This document shows, piece by piece, positions 10,314-18,939 of a DNA stretch of 64,000 nucleotides; positions within the stretch are counted from its first letter, which is position 1, and every line of letters begins with the position of its first letter. Source of the DNA: Lachnospiraceae bacterium (GTDB lineage: Bacteria > Bacillota > Clostridia > Lachnospirales > Lachnospiraceae); the NCBI GenBank assembly GCA_910575555.1, contig CAJTFX010000008.1:124001-188000 (forward strand), written 5' to 3'. The translations under genes were made by a program, and so were the position numbers. The notes below the pieces were generated by a model. That model searched no databases. It was not told where the DNA came from and worked only from the letters and a program-made list of their open reading frames with translations.

Positions 10314-11612
10314 ATGAAAAGTACGGAAAAATTAATTTTATACCGGGAGTTTGATAAGGACAGGATTTTTAAAGATTTTACCAGGGTGGCGGAGCAATCC
10401 AAAGAACAGCTGTCGGGAGACAGGTTAGAGGAACTGCAAAATCTGTGCTATGAAGTTTTGCATAAACTGGTGGAGCTTTCTGCAAGCCATGGATTTGAAG
10501 GGAATCTCTGGCAGAATTACCTGACGTTTCTGTTGGTAAACCATGAAAACGCTTACAGTGTTTCCTGTGAAATCAAGGGAAAGATTCAGGGAAGCATCAA
10601 TGGACTGGCCCTTCATGATTTTGCAGTGTTCAAGGAATTGTTTGATATAGATTTGGAAAAACTGGGGGAGGCCCTTGAGCTTCCTGAGCTTCAAATCATA
10701 AAGAACTACAGGCGGGCAGAGCAGGACGGAACTGTCTTTAACCGCAGAATCCGGGACAGGATTTGCCAGCTGAGTGTCCGGCTGGAGCGGACAGGTACTC
10801 CGGAGGAATTTAAGGATGAGGTAACGGAATTCTACCGGGAATTCGGCGTGGGAAAACTGGGCCTGCATAAAGCCTTCCGCATTGAACATGAGAAGGATGA
10901 GGTGAAGATTGCGCCCATTACCAATATTGCCCATGTCCATCTGGACGATTTGATTGGATATGAGTCAGCCAAGAAGAAGCTGACAGACAATACAGAAGCC
11001 TTTGTCAACGGAAAACAGGCCAATAACTGCCTGCTGTTCGGGGATGCGGGAACTGGGAAATCCACCAGTGTAAAAGCTGTGATTAATCAGTATTACAGTC
11101 AGGGGCTTCGGATGATTGAGATTTACAAGCATCAGTTTCAGGATTTAAACAGCGTGATTGCCCAGGTGAAAAACAGGAATTATAAATTTATTATTTATAT
11201 GGATGATCTGTCTTTTGAGGAGTTTGAGACGGAGTATAAATATTTAAAAGCAGTGATTGAAGGCGGATTGGAGAAAAAACCGGACAATGTATTGATTTAC
11301 GCCACCTCAAACCGCCGTCATCTGGTAAGGGAAAAATTCAGCGATAAGGCGGATCGGGATGATGAGCTTCATACCAGTGATACGGTACAGGAGAAATTAT
11401 CCCTGGTGGCCAGATTCGGCGTTACAATTTACTTCGGCAAGCCAGACAAAAAAGAATTCCAGGATATAGTGAAAAATCTTGCAAAGCGGCATCAGATTCA
11501 GATGGGGGAAGAGGAGCTTTTGGCAGAAGCGAATAAATGGGAGTTAAGCCACGGAGGGCTTTCAGGCAGAACGGCTCAGCAGTTTATCAATTATCTGTTG
11601 GGAAAACAGTAG
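10314..11612 (+). CDS. DUF815-family AAA ATPase
   Basis: The C-terminal half is an AAA-type ATPase: LLFGDAGTGKSTSVKAV (Walker A, near residue 240) and FIIYMDDLSFEE (Walker B, near 292), then a YATSNRRHLVREKF segment typical of DUF815. The N-terminal 200 residues are helical and of unknown role. The function of the family is not established. The frame opens with a GTG at 10296 overlapping the pheA stop, but ATG 10314 is preferred because an AGAGGG sits 7 nt before it. It is followed by Ppx/GppA and Ppk genes on the same strand. Confidence 0.85.
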   Translation: MKSTEKLILYREFDKDRIFKDFTRVAEQSKEQLSGDRLEELQNLCYEVLHKLVELSASHGFEGNLWQNYLTFLLVNHENAYSVSCEIKGKIQGSINGLALHDFAVFKELFDIDLEKLGEALELPELQIIKNYRRAEQDGTVFNRRIRDRICQLSVRLERTGTPEEFKDEVTEFYREFGVGKLGLHKAFRIEHEKDEVKIAPITNIAHVHLDDLIGYESAKKKLTDNTEAFVNGKQANNCLLFGDAGTGKSTSVKAVINQYYSQGLRMIEIYKHQFQDLNSVIAQVKNRNYKFIIYMDDLSFEEFETEYKYLKAVIEGGLEKKPDNVLIYATSNRRHLVREKFSDKADRDDELHTSDTVQEKLSLVARFGVTIYFGKPDKKEFQDIVKNLAKRHQIQMGEEELLAEANKWELSHGGLSGRTAQQFINYLLGKQ

Positions 11613-11652
11613 TTCAGGCTTTGCCGGCGTCATCCGGCAGAAAGGAACGGGT

Positions 11653-13185
11653 ATGAAGATTACGACATTTGCAGCAATTTATATCGGCTCATATGAAGTG
11701 AGTCTGAAAGTATTTGAGATTTCCGCCAACCGGAAAATACGTTCCATTGATTATGTGCGGAGTCATGTGGAACTTGGCCGGGATGCCTTTGGAAAAGGGG
11801 TGATCGGATATGAGCTGGTGGAGGAGCTCTGTCAGATTTTAAAAGAATTCCATACGATTATGGAGGGCTACAAAGTAGATGATTACGAGGCTTATGCAGG
11901 AAATGTGTTCCGGAATGTGAGCAACAAGCTGTTTATCCTGGATCAGATCCGGCTGCGCACAAAGATTGAAGTGACGGTTTTGAGCAATTCAGAACACCGG
12001 CTGATGGATTATAAGTCCCTGGCCGTGCTGCCAAAGTTCGAAAAGATGATACAAAAAGGGGCTGCCGTGGTGAATGTAGGCGGCGGAAGCATGCAGATTA
12101 CACTGTTTCGGAAGGGCACAGCCATTACCACTCAGCACATTGAGCTTGGAATTATGCGTATCCGGGAAAAGCTGTCCAAGATTGAAAACCTGGTTTCCCA
12201 TTACGAAACCCAGATTCAGGAGTTGATTGACAAGGAGCTGGAGATTTTCAAGCGGATTTATATGCGTGATCTGGAAATGAAATATGTGATTATCATGGGG
12301 GACTATGTGGGGGAGATGACGAAAGGCTTCTCCAAAAAGGCGGAGGACGGCACCATTGAGACAGAGCGTTTCTTAAAGCTTCTGAATAAATGGTATAAAA
12401 AATCCGCCGAGGAGATTTCTCTGGAGTTAAATCTGGCCAATGAACACGATCCGCTGATTCTGCCCTCCGTGGTGCTGTATAAACGTCTGAGCGAAGAATT
12501 AAACGCCAAATCCATCTGGGTGCCGGGGGTAAATATCAGTGACGGAATTGCCTGCGCCTATGCGGAAAAGAACCGCATGATTTACTTTGAGCATGATTTT
12601 GAGGAAGACGTACTGGCGGCTGCCAGGAATCTGGCGGAACGTTACCAGGGCTATTCCAGTCATACAGAAGCAGTGTTGAATCTGACGGTCACCATTTTTG
12701 ACGCGATGAAAAAGGTTCATGGGATGGGAAAACGGGAGCGGCTTCTTCTGCAGGTTGCGGCAATTCTTCATGACTGCGGTCGTTACATCAGCCTTGTAAA
12801 TCAGTCAGAATGCTCGTATCAGATTATTATGGCTACAGAGATTATCGGAATGACCCATTTAGAGCGGGAAATTGTGGCCAGCGCCGTAAAATACAATTCT
12901 CAGCCGCTGCAGCCTTACGGCAGCGTCAGCGACAAAATGGATCAGGAGGATTATATGGTAGTGTCCAAACTGACAGCTATGCTTAAGATTGCCAATGCCA
13001 TGGACAGAAGCCATAAGCAGAAATTCCGGAATATCAAAGCGTCTTTACAGGAGAGGGAACTGGTGATTACGGTGGAATCTTCCGAGAGTATCGTACTGGA
13101 AAAAGGTCTTTTTTCCGCATATGCCAATTCTTTTGAAGAGATTTTCAGCGTGAAGCCAAGAATAAGAGAAAAGAAAGTGTTTTAA
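11653..13185 (+). CDS. Ppx/GppA-type phosphatase with C-terminal HD domain
   Basis: The N-terminal 300 residues form an ASKHA-fold Ppx/GppA domain: a phosphate-binding strand at the start (AAIYIGSYEVSLKVFEI) and VVNVGGGSMQITLF near residue 140. The C-terminal 200 residues are an HD-type domain (LQVAAILHDCGRYI) as in full-length exopolyphosphatases. Such enzymes hydrolyse polyphosphate or (p)ppGpp. The gene ends 14 bp before ppk1, pairing a likely degrading enzyme with the synthase. The first motif departs from the usual D-x-G-S-N form (it reads Y-I-G-S-Y), so the exact substrate is uncertain. Confidence 0.85.
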   Translation: MKITTFAAIYIGSYEVSLKVFEISANRKIRSIDYVRSHVELGRDAFGKGVIGYELVEELCQILKEFHTIMEGYKVDDYEAYAGNVFRNVSNKLFILDQIRLRTKIEVTVLSNSEHRLMDYKSLAVLPKFEKMIQKGAAVVNVGGGSMQITLFRKGTAITTQHIELGIMRIREKLSKIENLVSHYETQIQELIDKELEIFKRIYMRDLEMKYVIIMGDYVGEMTKGFSKKAEDGTIETERFLKLLNKWYKKSAEEISLELNLANEHDPLILPSVVLYKRLSEELNAKSIWVPGVNISDGIACAYAEKNRMIYFEHDFEEDVLAAARNLAERYQGYSSHTEAVLNLTVTIFDAMKKVHGMGKRERLLLQVAAILHDCGRYISLVNQSECSYQIIMATEIIGMTHLEREIVASAVKYNSQPLQPYGSVSDKMDQEDYMVVSKLTAMLKIANAMDRSHKQKFRNIKASLQERELVITVESSESIVLEKGLFSAYANSFEEIFSVKPRIREKKVF

Positions 13186-13199
13186 GGGAGGTTACGGCT

Positions 13200-15332
13200 A
13201 TGGACAGAGATAAGGATTTTCTGAATCCGGCATATTATGAAAACCGGGAACTGAGCTGGCTGAAATTTGACCAGAGGGTATTAAATGAAGCAAGGGATAA
13301 GAATATTCCGCTGCTGGAACGGCTGAAATTTGTCAGCATTACGTCATCAAATCTGGATGAATTTTTTATGGTCCGGGTGGCTTCTCTGAAAGACATGGTT
13401 CATGCAGGCTATAAGAAAAAAGACATTGCCGGAATGACTGCAAAAGAGCAGCTTGAGGCCATCAATAAAGACACCAGGGCATTGGTGGAGACTCAGTACA
13501 GCACTTATAACCGTTCTCTGGTGCCCCTGTTACATAATCACGGAATTGACATTTTATCAGCCTATGAGGAGTTAAACGAAGCCCAGGGAGATTATGTGGA
13601 CCGCTATTTTGAAGAAACGGTATATCCGGTGTTAACCCCTATGGCAGTGGACGCCTCCCGGCCGTTTCCCCTGATTCGAAATAAGTCTTTGAATATTGCG
13701 GCATTGCTGATGAAAAAGGGGGACAAGAAAGAGGAACTGGAATTTGCCACGGTACAGGTGCCCTCCGTGCTTCCAAGAATTGTCCGGATTCCTGCTTCGG
13801 AAGAGGAAAACAAAACCTTTATTCTGCTGGAGCAGATTATTGAGCGCAATATCCACCGGCTGTTTCTGAATTATCATGTGGTATGCGCCTATCCTTACCG
13901 GATTATGAGAAATGCGGATTTGACCATTGATGAAGATGAAGCGGAGGATTTGCTGCAGGAAATTCAGAAACAGTTAAAGAAGCGCCAGTGGGGAGAAGTG
14001 ATCCGCCTTGAGGTGGAAGAGAAGATTGACAAACGGCTGCTTGGAATTCTCAAAGAGGATCTGCACATTGCCCAGGAGGATATTTTCAAGATCAACGGGC
14101 CTCTGGATTTGACTTTTCTGATGAAAATGTACGGAATCGAAGGGGAGGATGAACTGCGTTATGATCCCTATAAGCCTCAGCGGGTGCCGCAGATTGTGCC
14201 TGGAGAAGATATTTTTGAAGCCATCCGCAAAGGAGATATCTTACTGCATCATCCGTACCAGACCTTTGATCCGGTGGTGGATTTCATTAAGCAGGCTTCG
14301 GCAGATCCGGATGTTCTTGCTATCAAACAGACCCTTTACCGCGTCAGCGGCAATTCGCCGATTATCGCTTCTCTGGCCCAGGCGGCAGAGAACGGCAAGC
14401 AGGTGTCGGTGCTGGTGGAGCTGAAAGCCCGTTTTGACGAGGAAAACAACATTGTCTGGGCGAAGAAGCTGGAAAAAGCAGGGTGCCATGTTATCTATGG
14501 ACTGGTAGGGCTGAAAACCCACAGCAAGATTGCGCTGGTGGTGCGCCGGGAGGAGGACGGCATCCGCCGGTATGTGCATCTGGGAACCGGAAATTACAAT
14601 GATTCCACGGCCAAATTATACACGGATCTGGGTATGTTTACCTGTTCAGAGGCAATCGGGGAGGATGCAACGGCAGTCTTTAACATGCTGTCCGGCTATT
14701 CTGAGCCGGCTTCCTGGAATAAACTTGTAGTGGCGCCCATCTGGCTGCGCAAACGGTTCTTAAAGCTGATCAAACGGGAAATGAAGCATGCCCAGGCGGG
14801 AAGAGAAGCTTTTATCAAAGCCAAAATGAATTCTCTCTGCGATCGGGATATTATTGCGGCTCTGTATGAGGCTTCTGCGGCAGGAGTGAGAATAGAACTG
14901 GTGGTGCGGGGCATCTGCTGCCTGAAGGTGGGAATTCCCGGCATCAGCGAAAATATTACCGTGCATTCCATTGTGGGCAATTTCTTAGAGCACAGCCGTA
15001 TTTTCTGGTTTCATAATGACGGCCAGGAGGAGATTTACATGGGAAGCGCAGACTGGATGCCGAGAAATCTGGACCGCAGGGTGGAGATTATGTTTCCGGT
15101 GGAAAATGAGAAGCTGATGGATCAGGTGCGCCATGTATTATCCACTCAGCTTGCGGATAATACAAAAGCCCATGTTTTGCAGCCGGACGGAAAGTATGAT
15201 AAAATAGACAAAAGGGGAAAGAAACTGGTGAATTCACAGCAGCTGTTCTGTGAGGAAGCAAAAAGAGCCATTCCGAAAACAGTGAATGTATATCAGGAAA
15301 GGGTGTTTATCCCGGCAGAGCCGGTGGAATGA
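13200..15332 (+). CDS. ppk1: Polyphosphate kinase 1
   Basis: The enzyme polymerises the gamma phosphate of ATP into inorganic polyphosphate and works reversibly. The 710-residue length is normal. Family motifs include YENRELSWLKFDQRVLNEA at the N-terminus, SSNLDEFFMVRVASLK, and in the two phospholipase-D-like C-terminal domains KQTLYRVSGNSPI, KTHSKIALVVRRE (with the His that is autophosphorylated in the family) and HLGTGNYND. It lies 14 bp after the Ppx/GppA gene with a GGGAGG ribosome binding site. Confidence 0.96.
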   Translation: MDRDKDFLNPAYYENRELSWLKFDQRVLNEARDKNIPLLERLKFVSITSSNLDEFFMVRVASLKDMVHAGYKKKDIAGMTAKEQLEAINKDTRALVETQYSTYNRSLVPLLHNHGIDILSAYEELNEAQGDYVDRYFEETVYPVLTPMAVDASRPFPLIRNKSLNIAALLMKKGDKKEELEFATVQVPSVLPRIVRIPASEEENKTFILLEQIIERNIHRLFLNYHVVCAYPYRIMRNADLTIDEDEAEDLLQEIQKQLKKRQWGEVIRLEVEEKIDKRLLGILKEDLHIAQEDIFKINGPLDLTFLMKMYGIEGEDELRYDPYKPQRVPQIVPGEDIFEAIRKGDILLHHPYQTFDPVVDFIKQASADPDVLAIKQTLYRVSGNSPIIASLAQAAENGKQVSVLVELKARFDEENNIVWAKKLEKAGCHVIYGLVGLKTHSKIALVVRREEDGIRRYVHLGTGNYNDSTAKLYTDLGMFTCSEAIGEDATAVFNMLSGYSEPASWNKLVVAPIWLRKRFLKLIKREMKHAQAGREAFIKAKMNSLCDRDIIAALYEASAAGVRIELVVRGICCLKVGIPGISENITVHSIVGNFLEHSRIFWFHNDGQEEIYMGSADWMPRNLDRRVEIMFPVENEKLMDQVRHVLSTQLADNTKAHVLQPDGKYDKIDKRGKKLVNSQQLFCEEAKRAIPKTVNVYQERVFIPAEPVE

Positions 15333-15348
15333 GAGTGGAGGAATTTTT

Positions 15349-16170
15349 ATGAAGCATAAAATATTGTTTACGGATCTGGATGAAACATTGTTGAACCGCG
15401 ACAAAACCATATCTAAGGAGAATCGGGACGCAATTGCCAGAATGCTGGAGCAGGGCCATGATTTTGTTCTGATGACAGGAAGGCCCATTGCAACTGCAAG
15501 GATTGCGGTAAAAGAGCTTGGGCTCACATTTCCGAGATGCTATATGGTGGCTTTTAACGGAGCAGTGGTGTACGACTGTGTGGCAGACAGGATTCTGGCA
15601 GAGCGCACCCTTCCCATGGAAGTGGCCAAGGATGTAATTCTCGAAGCCCACAAAGCGGGAATTTATGTACAGAGTTATCAGCAGGATACAATTCTCGCTG
15701 AAACGCACGGACGGGAACTGGATTTTTACCTGAAAAATGCAAGAATGAAGTATCGGTTGGTGGATGATATTTACGGAAGTCTGGAACAGGAGCCTTATAA
15801 AGTGCTGCTGCTGGATGTGGATGATCAGGAAAGGCTTCTGAAATTCCGGGAACAGCATCCGGAGCTTTTGGAGCGCAGCAATTGCTTTTTCTCCTGCAAT
15901 GAATATCTGGAATACTGCCCCAAAGACACAGATAAGGGAAGCGGCGTGAAATATATCAGCAAATTCCTGAACGTTCCAATTGAACATACAGTCGCAGCAG
16001 GAGATGAACGCAACGATATCCCAATGATTCAGGCGGCCCATGTGGGCGTGGCGGTGAAAAACGGCCATAAAGAACTGCGGGAAGCGGCTGATTATGTGAC
16101 GGAACATGACAATGAGCACGGGGCCATTGCGGAGATTATTGAGAAATTTATTTTAAATGATGATGTGTAA
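15349..16170 (+). CDS. Cof-type HAD-IIB phosphatase
   Basis: The HAD nucleophile motif is at the N-terminus (ILFTDLDETLL, with the two catalytic Asp), and the C-terminal motif AAGDERNDIPMIQAAHVGVAV binds magnesium. A type IIB cap lies between. Members dephosphorylate sugar phosphates, pyridoxal phosphate or flavin precursors; the substrate cannot be read from the sequence. The frame is open from 15286, overlapping ppk1, but ATG 15349 has a GTGGAGG 7 nt upstream and gives a normal 273 residues. Confidence 0.9.
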   Translation: MKHKILFTDLDETLLNRDKTISKENRDAIARMLEQGHDFVLMTGRPIATARIAVKELGLTFPRCYMVAFNGAVVYDCVADRILAERTLPMEVAKDVILEAHKAGIYVQSYQQDTILAETHGRELDFYLKNARMKYRLVDDIYGSLEQEPYKVLLLDVDDQERLLKFREQHPELLERSNCFFSCNEYLEYCPKDTDKGSGVKYISKFLNVPIEHTVAAGDERNDIPMIQAAHVGVAVKNGHKELREAADYVTEHDNEHGAIAEIIEKFILNDDV

Positions 16171-16312
16171 GGGGATGGAAGAGCAGTTTCTCAGGATGGA
16201 AGAGCAGTTGGAGGTTTTATAATAGAAAAATGCAAACAGGTTGTAGAGGGCGGTAGGAGTGGAGCTCAGCCTGAACATATGGAAAAAGTCAAGTTAAAGG
16301 ATCATTATGGCT

Positions 16313-16418
16313 TAGTACTACAGTGAACGTTTTATATTTGAATACGGACAGAACTACCGGATTGCCCTTTGACACATAAACTGGGCAGCGTTCCGGCGAA
16401 TTAACTGCTAACTGCGTC
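16313..16418 (+). repeat. Degenerate copy of the palindromic repeat family seen at 50.0-50.6 kb
   Basis: Read forwards, this stretch matches the repeat cluster downstream of rseP. The border AGTACTACAGTGAAC is followed by an ATATTTGAATACGGACAG tract, then AACTACCGGATTGCCC, TTTGACACA, and GTTCCGGCGAATTAACTGC. The equivalent at 50.2 kb reads GCTCCGGCGAACTAACCGC. Only one arm of the element is recognisable here, so it looks like a decayed or half-size copy. Confidence 0.7.
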
Positions 16419-16450
16419 TAAGGGGCTATCGGGAAATAGATAGCCCCTTA
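16419..16450. terminator. Perfect 12-bp hairpin between convergent genes
   Basis: TAAGGGGCTATC (16419-16430) and GATAGCCCCTTA (16439-16450) are exact complements around an 8-nt loop. There is no long U tract on either side. Its position between convergent genes favours a bidirectional terminator, although it may be part of the neighbouring repeat element. Confidence 0.5.
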
Positions 16451-16578
16451 TGAATTACCCGACTGGATGTGTATGTGCTGTGCAAGTTGTGTATTTTGAA
16501 ATATAAACTCGGCAATTTTGTCAAAACGCTGACTGGTTTGCATGCGACAGCCCCGTTTCCAAAATATTAAATCATTCC

Positions 16579-17445
16579 TTACAGCTTCAAATCCTGCTTC
16601 GCCTCTTTGATGCGTTCCAGAATTTCATAAGGAATCCTCAGATTCCCCTTCCCTGCGCCAAGCTGAATCTGCGGCTTATTGGAGCCGTGGAAATCAGAAC
16701 CCCCGCTGATCAGCAAACCGAATTCTTCTGCGAGCTTTATCATGTTCTGTTCATCACCGGGAGCATTCAGAGAATAAATGGCTTCCAGTCCGGTTAAACC
16801 GGCTTCTTTCAGGCTCTTAATAAAAAACCGGAGATTGTCTTGGCTCATGCGGCACAGAACCGGGTGGGCAAAAAAGGCAAGTCCGCCTCCAAGCTGAATC
16901 AGCCGGACGGCTTCAAAGGGCGTGATTTTTTTCCGGGGAACATAACATTTGCAGCCGTAGCCCAGATATTCGGCAAATACTGTTTCCCGATCTTTGACAA
17001 AGCCATGCTCCACCAGATATCTGGCAAAATGAGCCCGGGTGATAACGCTGTCCGGATTTTCCGCCGTCAGAGCGTCTATGGTGATGTCAAATCCTTCCTG
17101 TTCCAGAAGCTCGGCCATTTTTTCATTCCGTTTGTCTCTGGTATCCACAAATTCTTTTAACTGCTTTAAAAATTCCGGCTGCGTTGTATCAATATAGTAG
17201 CCCAGAATATGGACCTCCTGGCCCTGATAGTCTGTGGACAGCTCTACGCCGGGAACAAATTCCAATCCAAGGGCTTCGGCAATGGGCCGGGCTTTTTCAA
17301 TTCCGCTGATAGCGTCATGATCCGTAAGGGCAACCGCGGACAGCCCGCATTCCTGGGCGTGTTTCATCAGCTCTTCCGGCGTCAGAGTTCCGTCTGATTC
17401 AGTGGAGTGGGTATGGAGATCAATTAATTTTTCATGTTCAGTCAT
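16579..17445 (-). CDS. PHP-domain phosphoesterase
   Basis: The N-terminal LIDLHTHSTESDGTLTPEEL and AVALTDHDAISG motifs, plus FFAHPVL and a late SGGSDFHGSNK, are the metal-binding clusters of the PHP family. At 288 residues it matches the stand-alone PHP proteins that act as 3',5'-nucleoside bisphosphate or 5'-3' oligonucleotide phosphatases (YciV/RnaAM type). ATG 17445 is chosen over ATG 17451 because the AGAGG is directly adjacent to the latter but 6 nt from the former. It is a lone reverse-strand gene, convergent with the HAD gene and divergent from infC. Confidence 0.88.
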   Translation of the reverse strand: MTEHEKLIDLHTHSTESDGTLTPEELMKHAQECGLSAVALTDHDAISGIEKARPIAEALGLEFVPGVELSTDYQGQEVHILGYYIDTTQPEFLKQLKEFVDTRDKRNEKMAELLEQEGFDITIDALTAENPDSVITRAHFARYLVEHGFVKDRETVFAEYLGYGCKCYVPRKKITPFEAVRLIQLGGGLAFFAHPVLCRMSQDNLRFFIKSLKEAGLTGLEAIYSLNAPGDEQNMIKLAEEFGLLISGGSDFHGSNKPQIQLGAGKGNLRIPYEILERIKEAKQDLKL

Positions 17446-17543
17446 AATCATCCTCTTTTCATGTTGTAAAATGGTTCTGTTATGATGGTATCAGAAATCG
17501 GCAGATTTGAAAAGCAGAATTATCAAAATTACCGAAAAAACCC

Positions 17544-17572
17544 TTGACACTCATGGAAAAACATGATAAACT
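17544..17572 (+). promoter_or_regulatory. Promoter of the infC-rpmI-rplT operon
   Basis: TTGACA (17544-17549) and TAAACT (17567-17572) are separated by exactly 17 nt. Transcription would start near 17580, leaving about 210 nt of leader before infC. Confidence 0.8.
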
Positions 17573-17579
17573 CACAGAG

Positions 17580-17790
17580 TTGTAGGAAAAGAAAGTAGAG
17601 TATCCACTCTCACCGTAGCACAAGCGCGTGACTAATGGTTCATATTTGAAACAATCCGTCTGCATCATCCATCAGGAAATTTTTCCGGGAGTTGTGAGTT
17701 ATGATACAGAATGCGGTTCAGTTCAATTATTTAGTGGATAGTCTGTCTATTCACTTTTTTTGTGAAATTAATTTTTGGAGGTGCAAGACC
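17580..17790 (+). promoter_or_regulatory. infC leader with terminator and competing antiterminator
   Basis: A perfect intrinsic terminator sits at 17733-17761: AGTGGATAG, 5-nt loop, CTATTCACT, then a run of seven T. The left arm is also fully complementary to TATCCACT at 17601-17608, so pairing with the upstream strand would prevent the terminator. The upstream strand can itself fold locally (AGAGT 17597-17601 with ACTCT 17606-17610). This gives alternative structures of the kind expected for attenuation. In Bacillus the same operon is controlled by L20 binding its leader; whether L20 is the ligand here is inference. Confidence 0.75.
17733..17761 (+). terminator. Attenuator terminator in the infC leader
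   Basis: The nine-base stem has one G-U pair and a 5-nt loop and runs directly into TTTTTTT. It lies upstream of the infC ribosome binding site at 17777, so it can only act as a leader attenuator. Confidence 0.8.
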
Positions 17791-18297
17791 ATTAGCGAGT
17801 TAATGATTAATGAACAAATCAAAGATAAGGAAGTTCGTCTAATCGGAGAAGACGGAGAACAGCTTGGCATTATGCCAGCCAGGGAAGCGATGAAAATTGC
17901 CAGAGAAGCAGAACTTGATTTGGTAAAGATCGCCCCTACTGCAAAGCCGCCGGTATGTAAGATTATCGATTACGGCAAGTATAAATATGAACTTGTGAGA
18001 AAAGAAAAAGAAGCCAGGAAAAAGCAAAAAACTGTTGAAATTAAAGAAATCCGTTTGTCACCCAATATTGAAACAAATGATTTGAACACAAAAATTAATG
18101 CAGCAAAGAAATTTATTTCAAAGGGCAATAAAGTAAAGATCACCCTGCGCTTCCGGGGAAGGGAAATGGCGCATATGCAGAGCAGCAGGCATATTCTGGA
18201 TGATTTTGCAGAACATTTATCAGATATTGCTACAGTAGAAAAAGCTCCCAAGCTGGAAGGCAGGAGTATCAGCATTGTGCTGACAGAAAAGAAATAA
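17791..18297 (+). CDS. infC: Translation initiation factor IF-3, AUU start
   Basis: IF-3 binds the 30S subunit and checks start-codon pairing. The 168-residue protein has the N-domain (MINEQIKDKEVRLIGEDG), the Lys-rich linker and the C-domain (EIRLSPNIETNDLNTKINA, VKITLRFRGREMAH). A strong GGAGGT at 17777-17782 lies 8 nt before the ATT at 17791, and the product ISELMINEQ matches the start of other Firmicutes IF-3 proteins. An ATT start is classical for infC and gives autoregulation, since IF-3 rejects non-canonical starts. An in-frame ATG at 17803 has poor spacing. The open frame further upstream runs through the leader terminator and is not coding. Confidence 0.93.
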   Translation: MSELMINEQIKDKEVRLIGEDGEQLGIMPAREAMKIAREAELDLVKIAPTAKPPVCKIIDYGKYKYELVRKEKEARKKQKTVEIKEIRLSPNIETNDLNTKINAAKKFISKGNKVKITLRFRGREMAHMQSSRHILDDFAEHLSDIATVEKAPKLEGRSISIVLTEKK

Positions 18298-18321
18298 CTG
18301 GAGTTTAAGGAGGAACTAAAA

Positions 18322-18519
18322 ATGCCAAAAATGAAAACAAGCAAATCAGCAGCAAAACGTTTTAAGAAAACAGGTACTGGAAAATTAAAAAGGAATAAAG
18401 CTTATAAAAGTCATATCTTAACCAAGAAATCTCCGAAGAGAAAGAGAAATCTGAGGAAATCCACAATTACAGACGCTACCAATGTTAAGAATATGAAAAA
18501 GATTTTACCATATTTGTAA
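18322..18519 (+). CDS. rpmI: Ribosomal protein L35
   Basis: The 65-residue, very basic protein begins [20 protein letters not shown] and continues with [14 protein letters not shown], the standard L35 sequence. It lies in the conserved infC-rpmI-rplT order, 24 bp after infC, with an AAGGAGG ribosome binding site. It is a 50S subunit component. Confidence 0.97.
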   Translation: MPKMKTSKSAAKRFKKTGTGKLKRNKAYKSHILTKKSPKRKRNLRKSTITDATNVKNMKKILPYL

Positions 18520-18543
18520 GAATGAGTTAAGGAGGAAGAAATC

Positions 18544-18900
18544 ATGGCAAGAATAAAAGGTGGATTAAACGCCAGAAAAAAACATAATAGAGTATTGAAA
18601 CTGGCAAAGGGATACAGAGGAGCGCGTTCCAAACAGTACCGTGTGGCAAAACAGTCTGTCATGAGAGCATTGACAAGTTCTTATGCAGGCAGGAAACAGA
18701 GGAAAAGACAGTTCCGTCAGTTATGGATTGCCCGTATCAATGCAGCGGCGAGGATGAATGGAATCTCCTACAGTCAGTTTATGCATGGACTGAAGCTGGC
18801 AGGCGTGGAAGTAAACCGCAAGATGCTGGCAGAACTGGCAGTAAACGATGCAGAAGGCTTTGCAACACTGGCAGAACTGGCAAAGAGCAAAGTGGCTTAA
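18544..18900 (+). CDS. rplT: Ribosomal protein L20
   Basis: At 118 residues it has the normal L20 length, opening [24 protein letters not shown] and containing [26 protein letters not shown]. It is needed early in 50S assembly and in Bacillus and E. coli represses its own operon by binding mRNA, which makes it the natural candidate ligand for the infC leader. An AAGGAGG precedes the ATG. Confidence 0.97.
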   Translation: MARIKGGLNARKKHNRVLKLAKGYRGARSKQYRVAKQSVMRALTSSYAGRKQRKRQFRQLWIARINAAARMNGISYSQFMHGLKLAGVEVNRKMLAELAVNDAEGFATLAELAKSKVA

Positions 18901-18904
18901 GGTA

Positions 18905-18933
18905 TTTACAAGGCCCGCAAGCTGTGCTATAAT
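18905..18933 (+). promoter_or_regulatory. Promoter of rpsO
   Basis: TTTACA (18905-18910), a 17-nt spacer and a consensus TATAAT (18928-18933) start 4 bp after the rplT stop. Transcription would begin near 18940, giving a leader of about 120 nt. Confidence 0.8.
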
Positions 18934-18939
18934 AGCAGA

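Larger units (their letters stand above)
16171..16578. other. Gene-free region of 408 bp with a degenerate repeat element and a strong hairpin
   Basis: No credible coding frame is present. From the left it holds two 16-bp direct copies of GGATGGAAGAGCAGTT (16173 and 16194), a TATAAT-like box near 16219, the repeat remnant at 16313-16418, and a 12-bp perfect hairpin at 16419-16450. The rest, up to the stop of the reverse-strand PHP gene, shows nothing recognisable. The flanking genes are convergent, so the hairpin may end transcription. Confidence 0.6.

Noticed and set aside
16173-16209. 21-bp period direct repeat of GGATGGAAGAGCAGTT as a regulatory array
   Set aside because: Only two copies occur directly after a stop codon with no nearby promoter or gene in the right orientation; it looks like a small local duplication.
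17701-17790. An N-terminal extension of IF-3 starting at ATG 17701
   Set aside because: It would translate through the leader terminator, has no ribosome binding site, and the added residues do not resemble IF-3.
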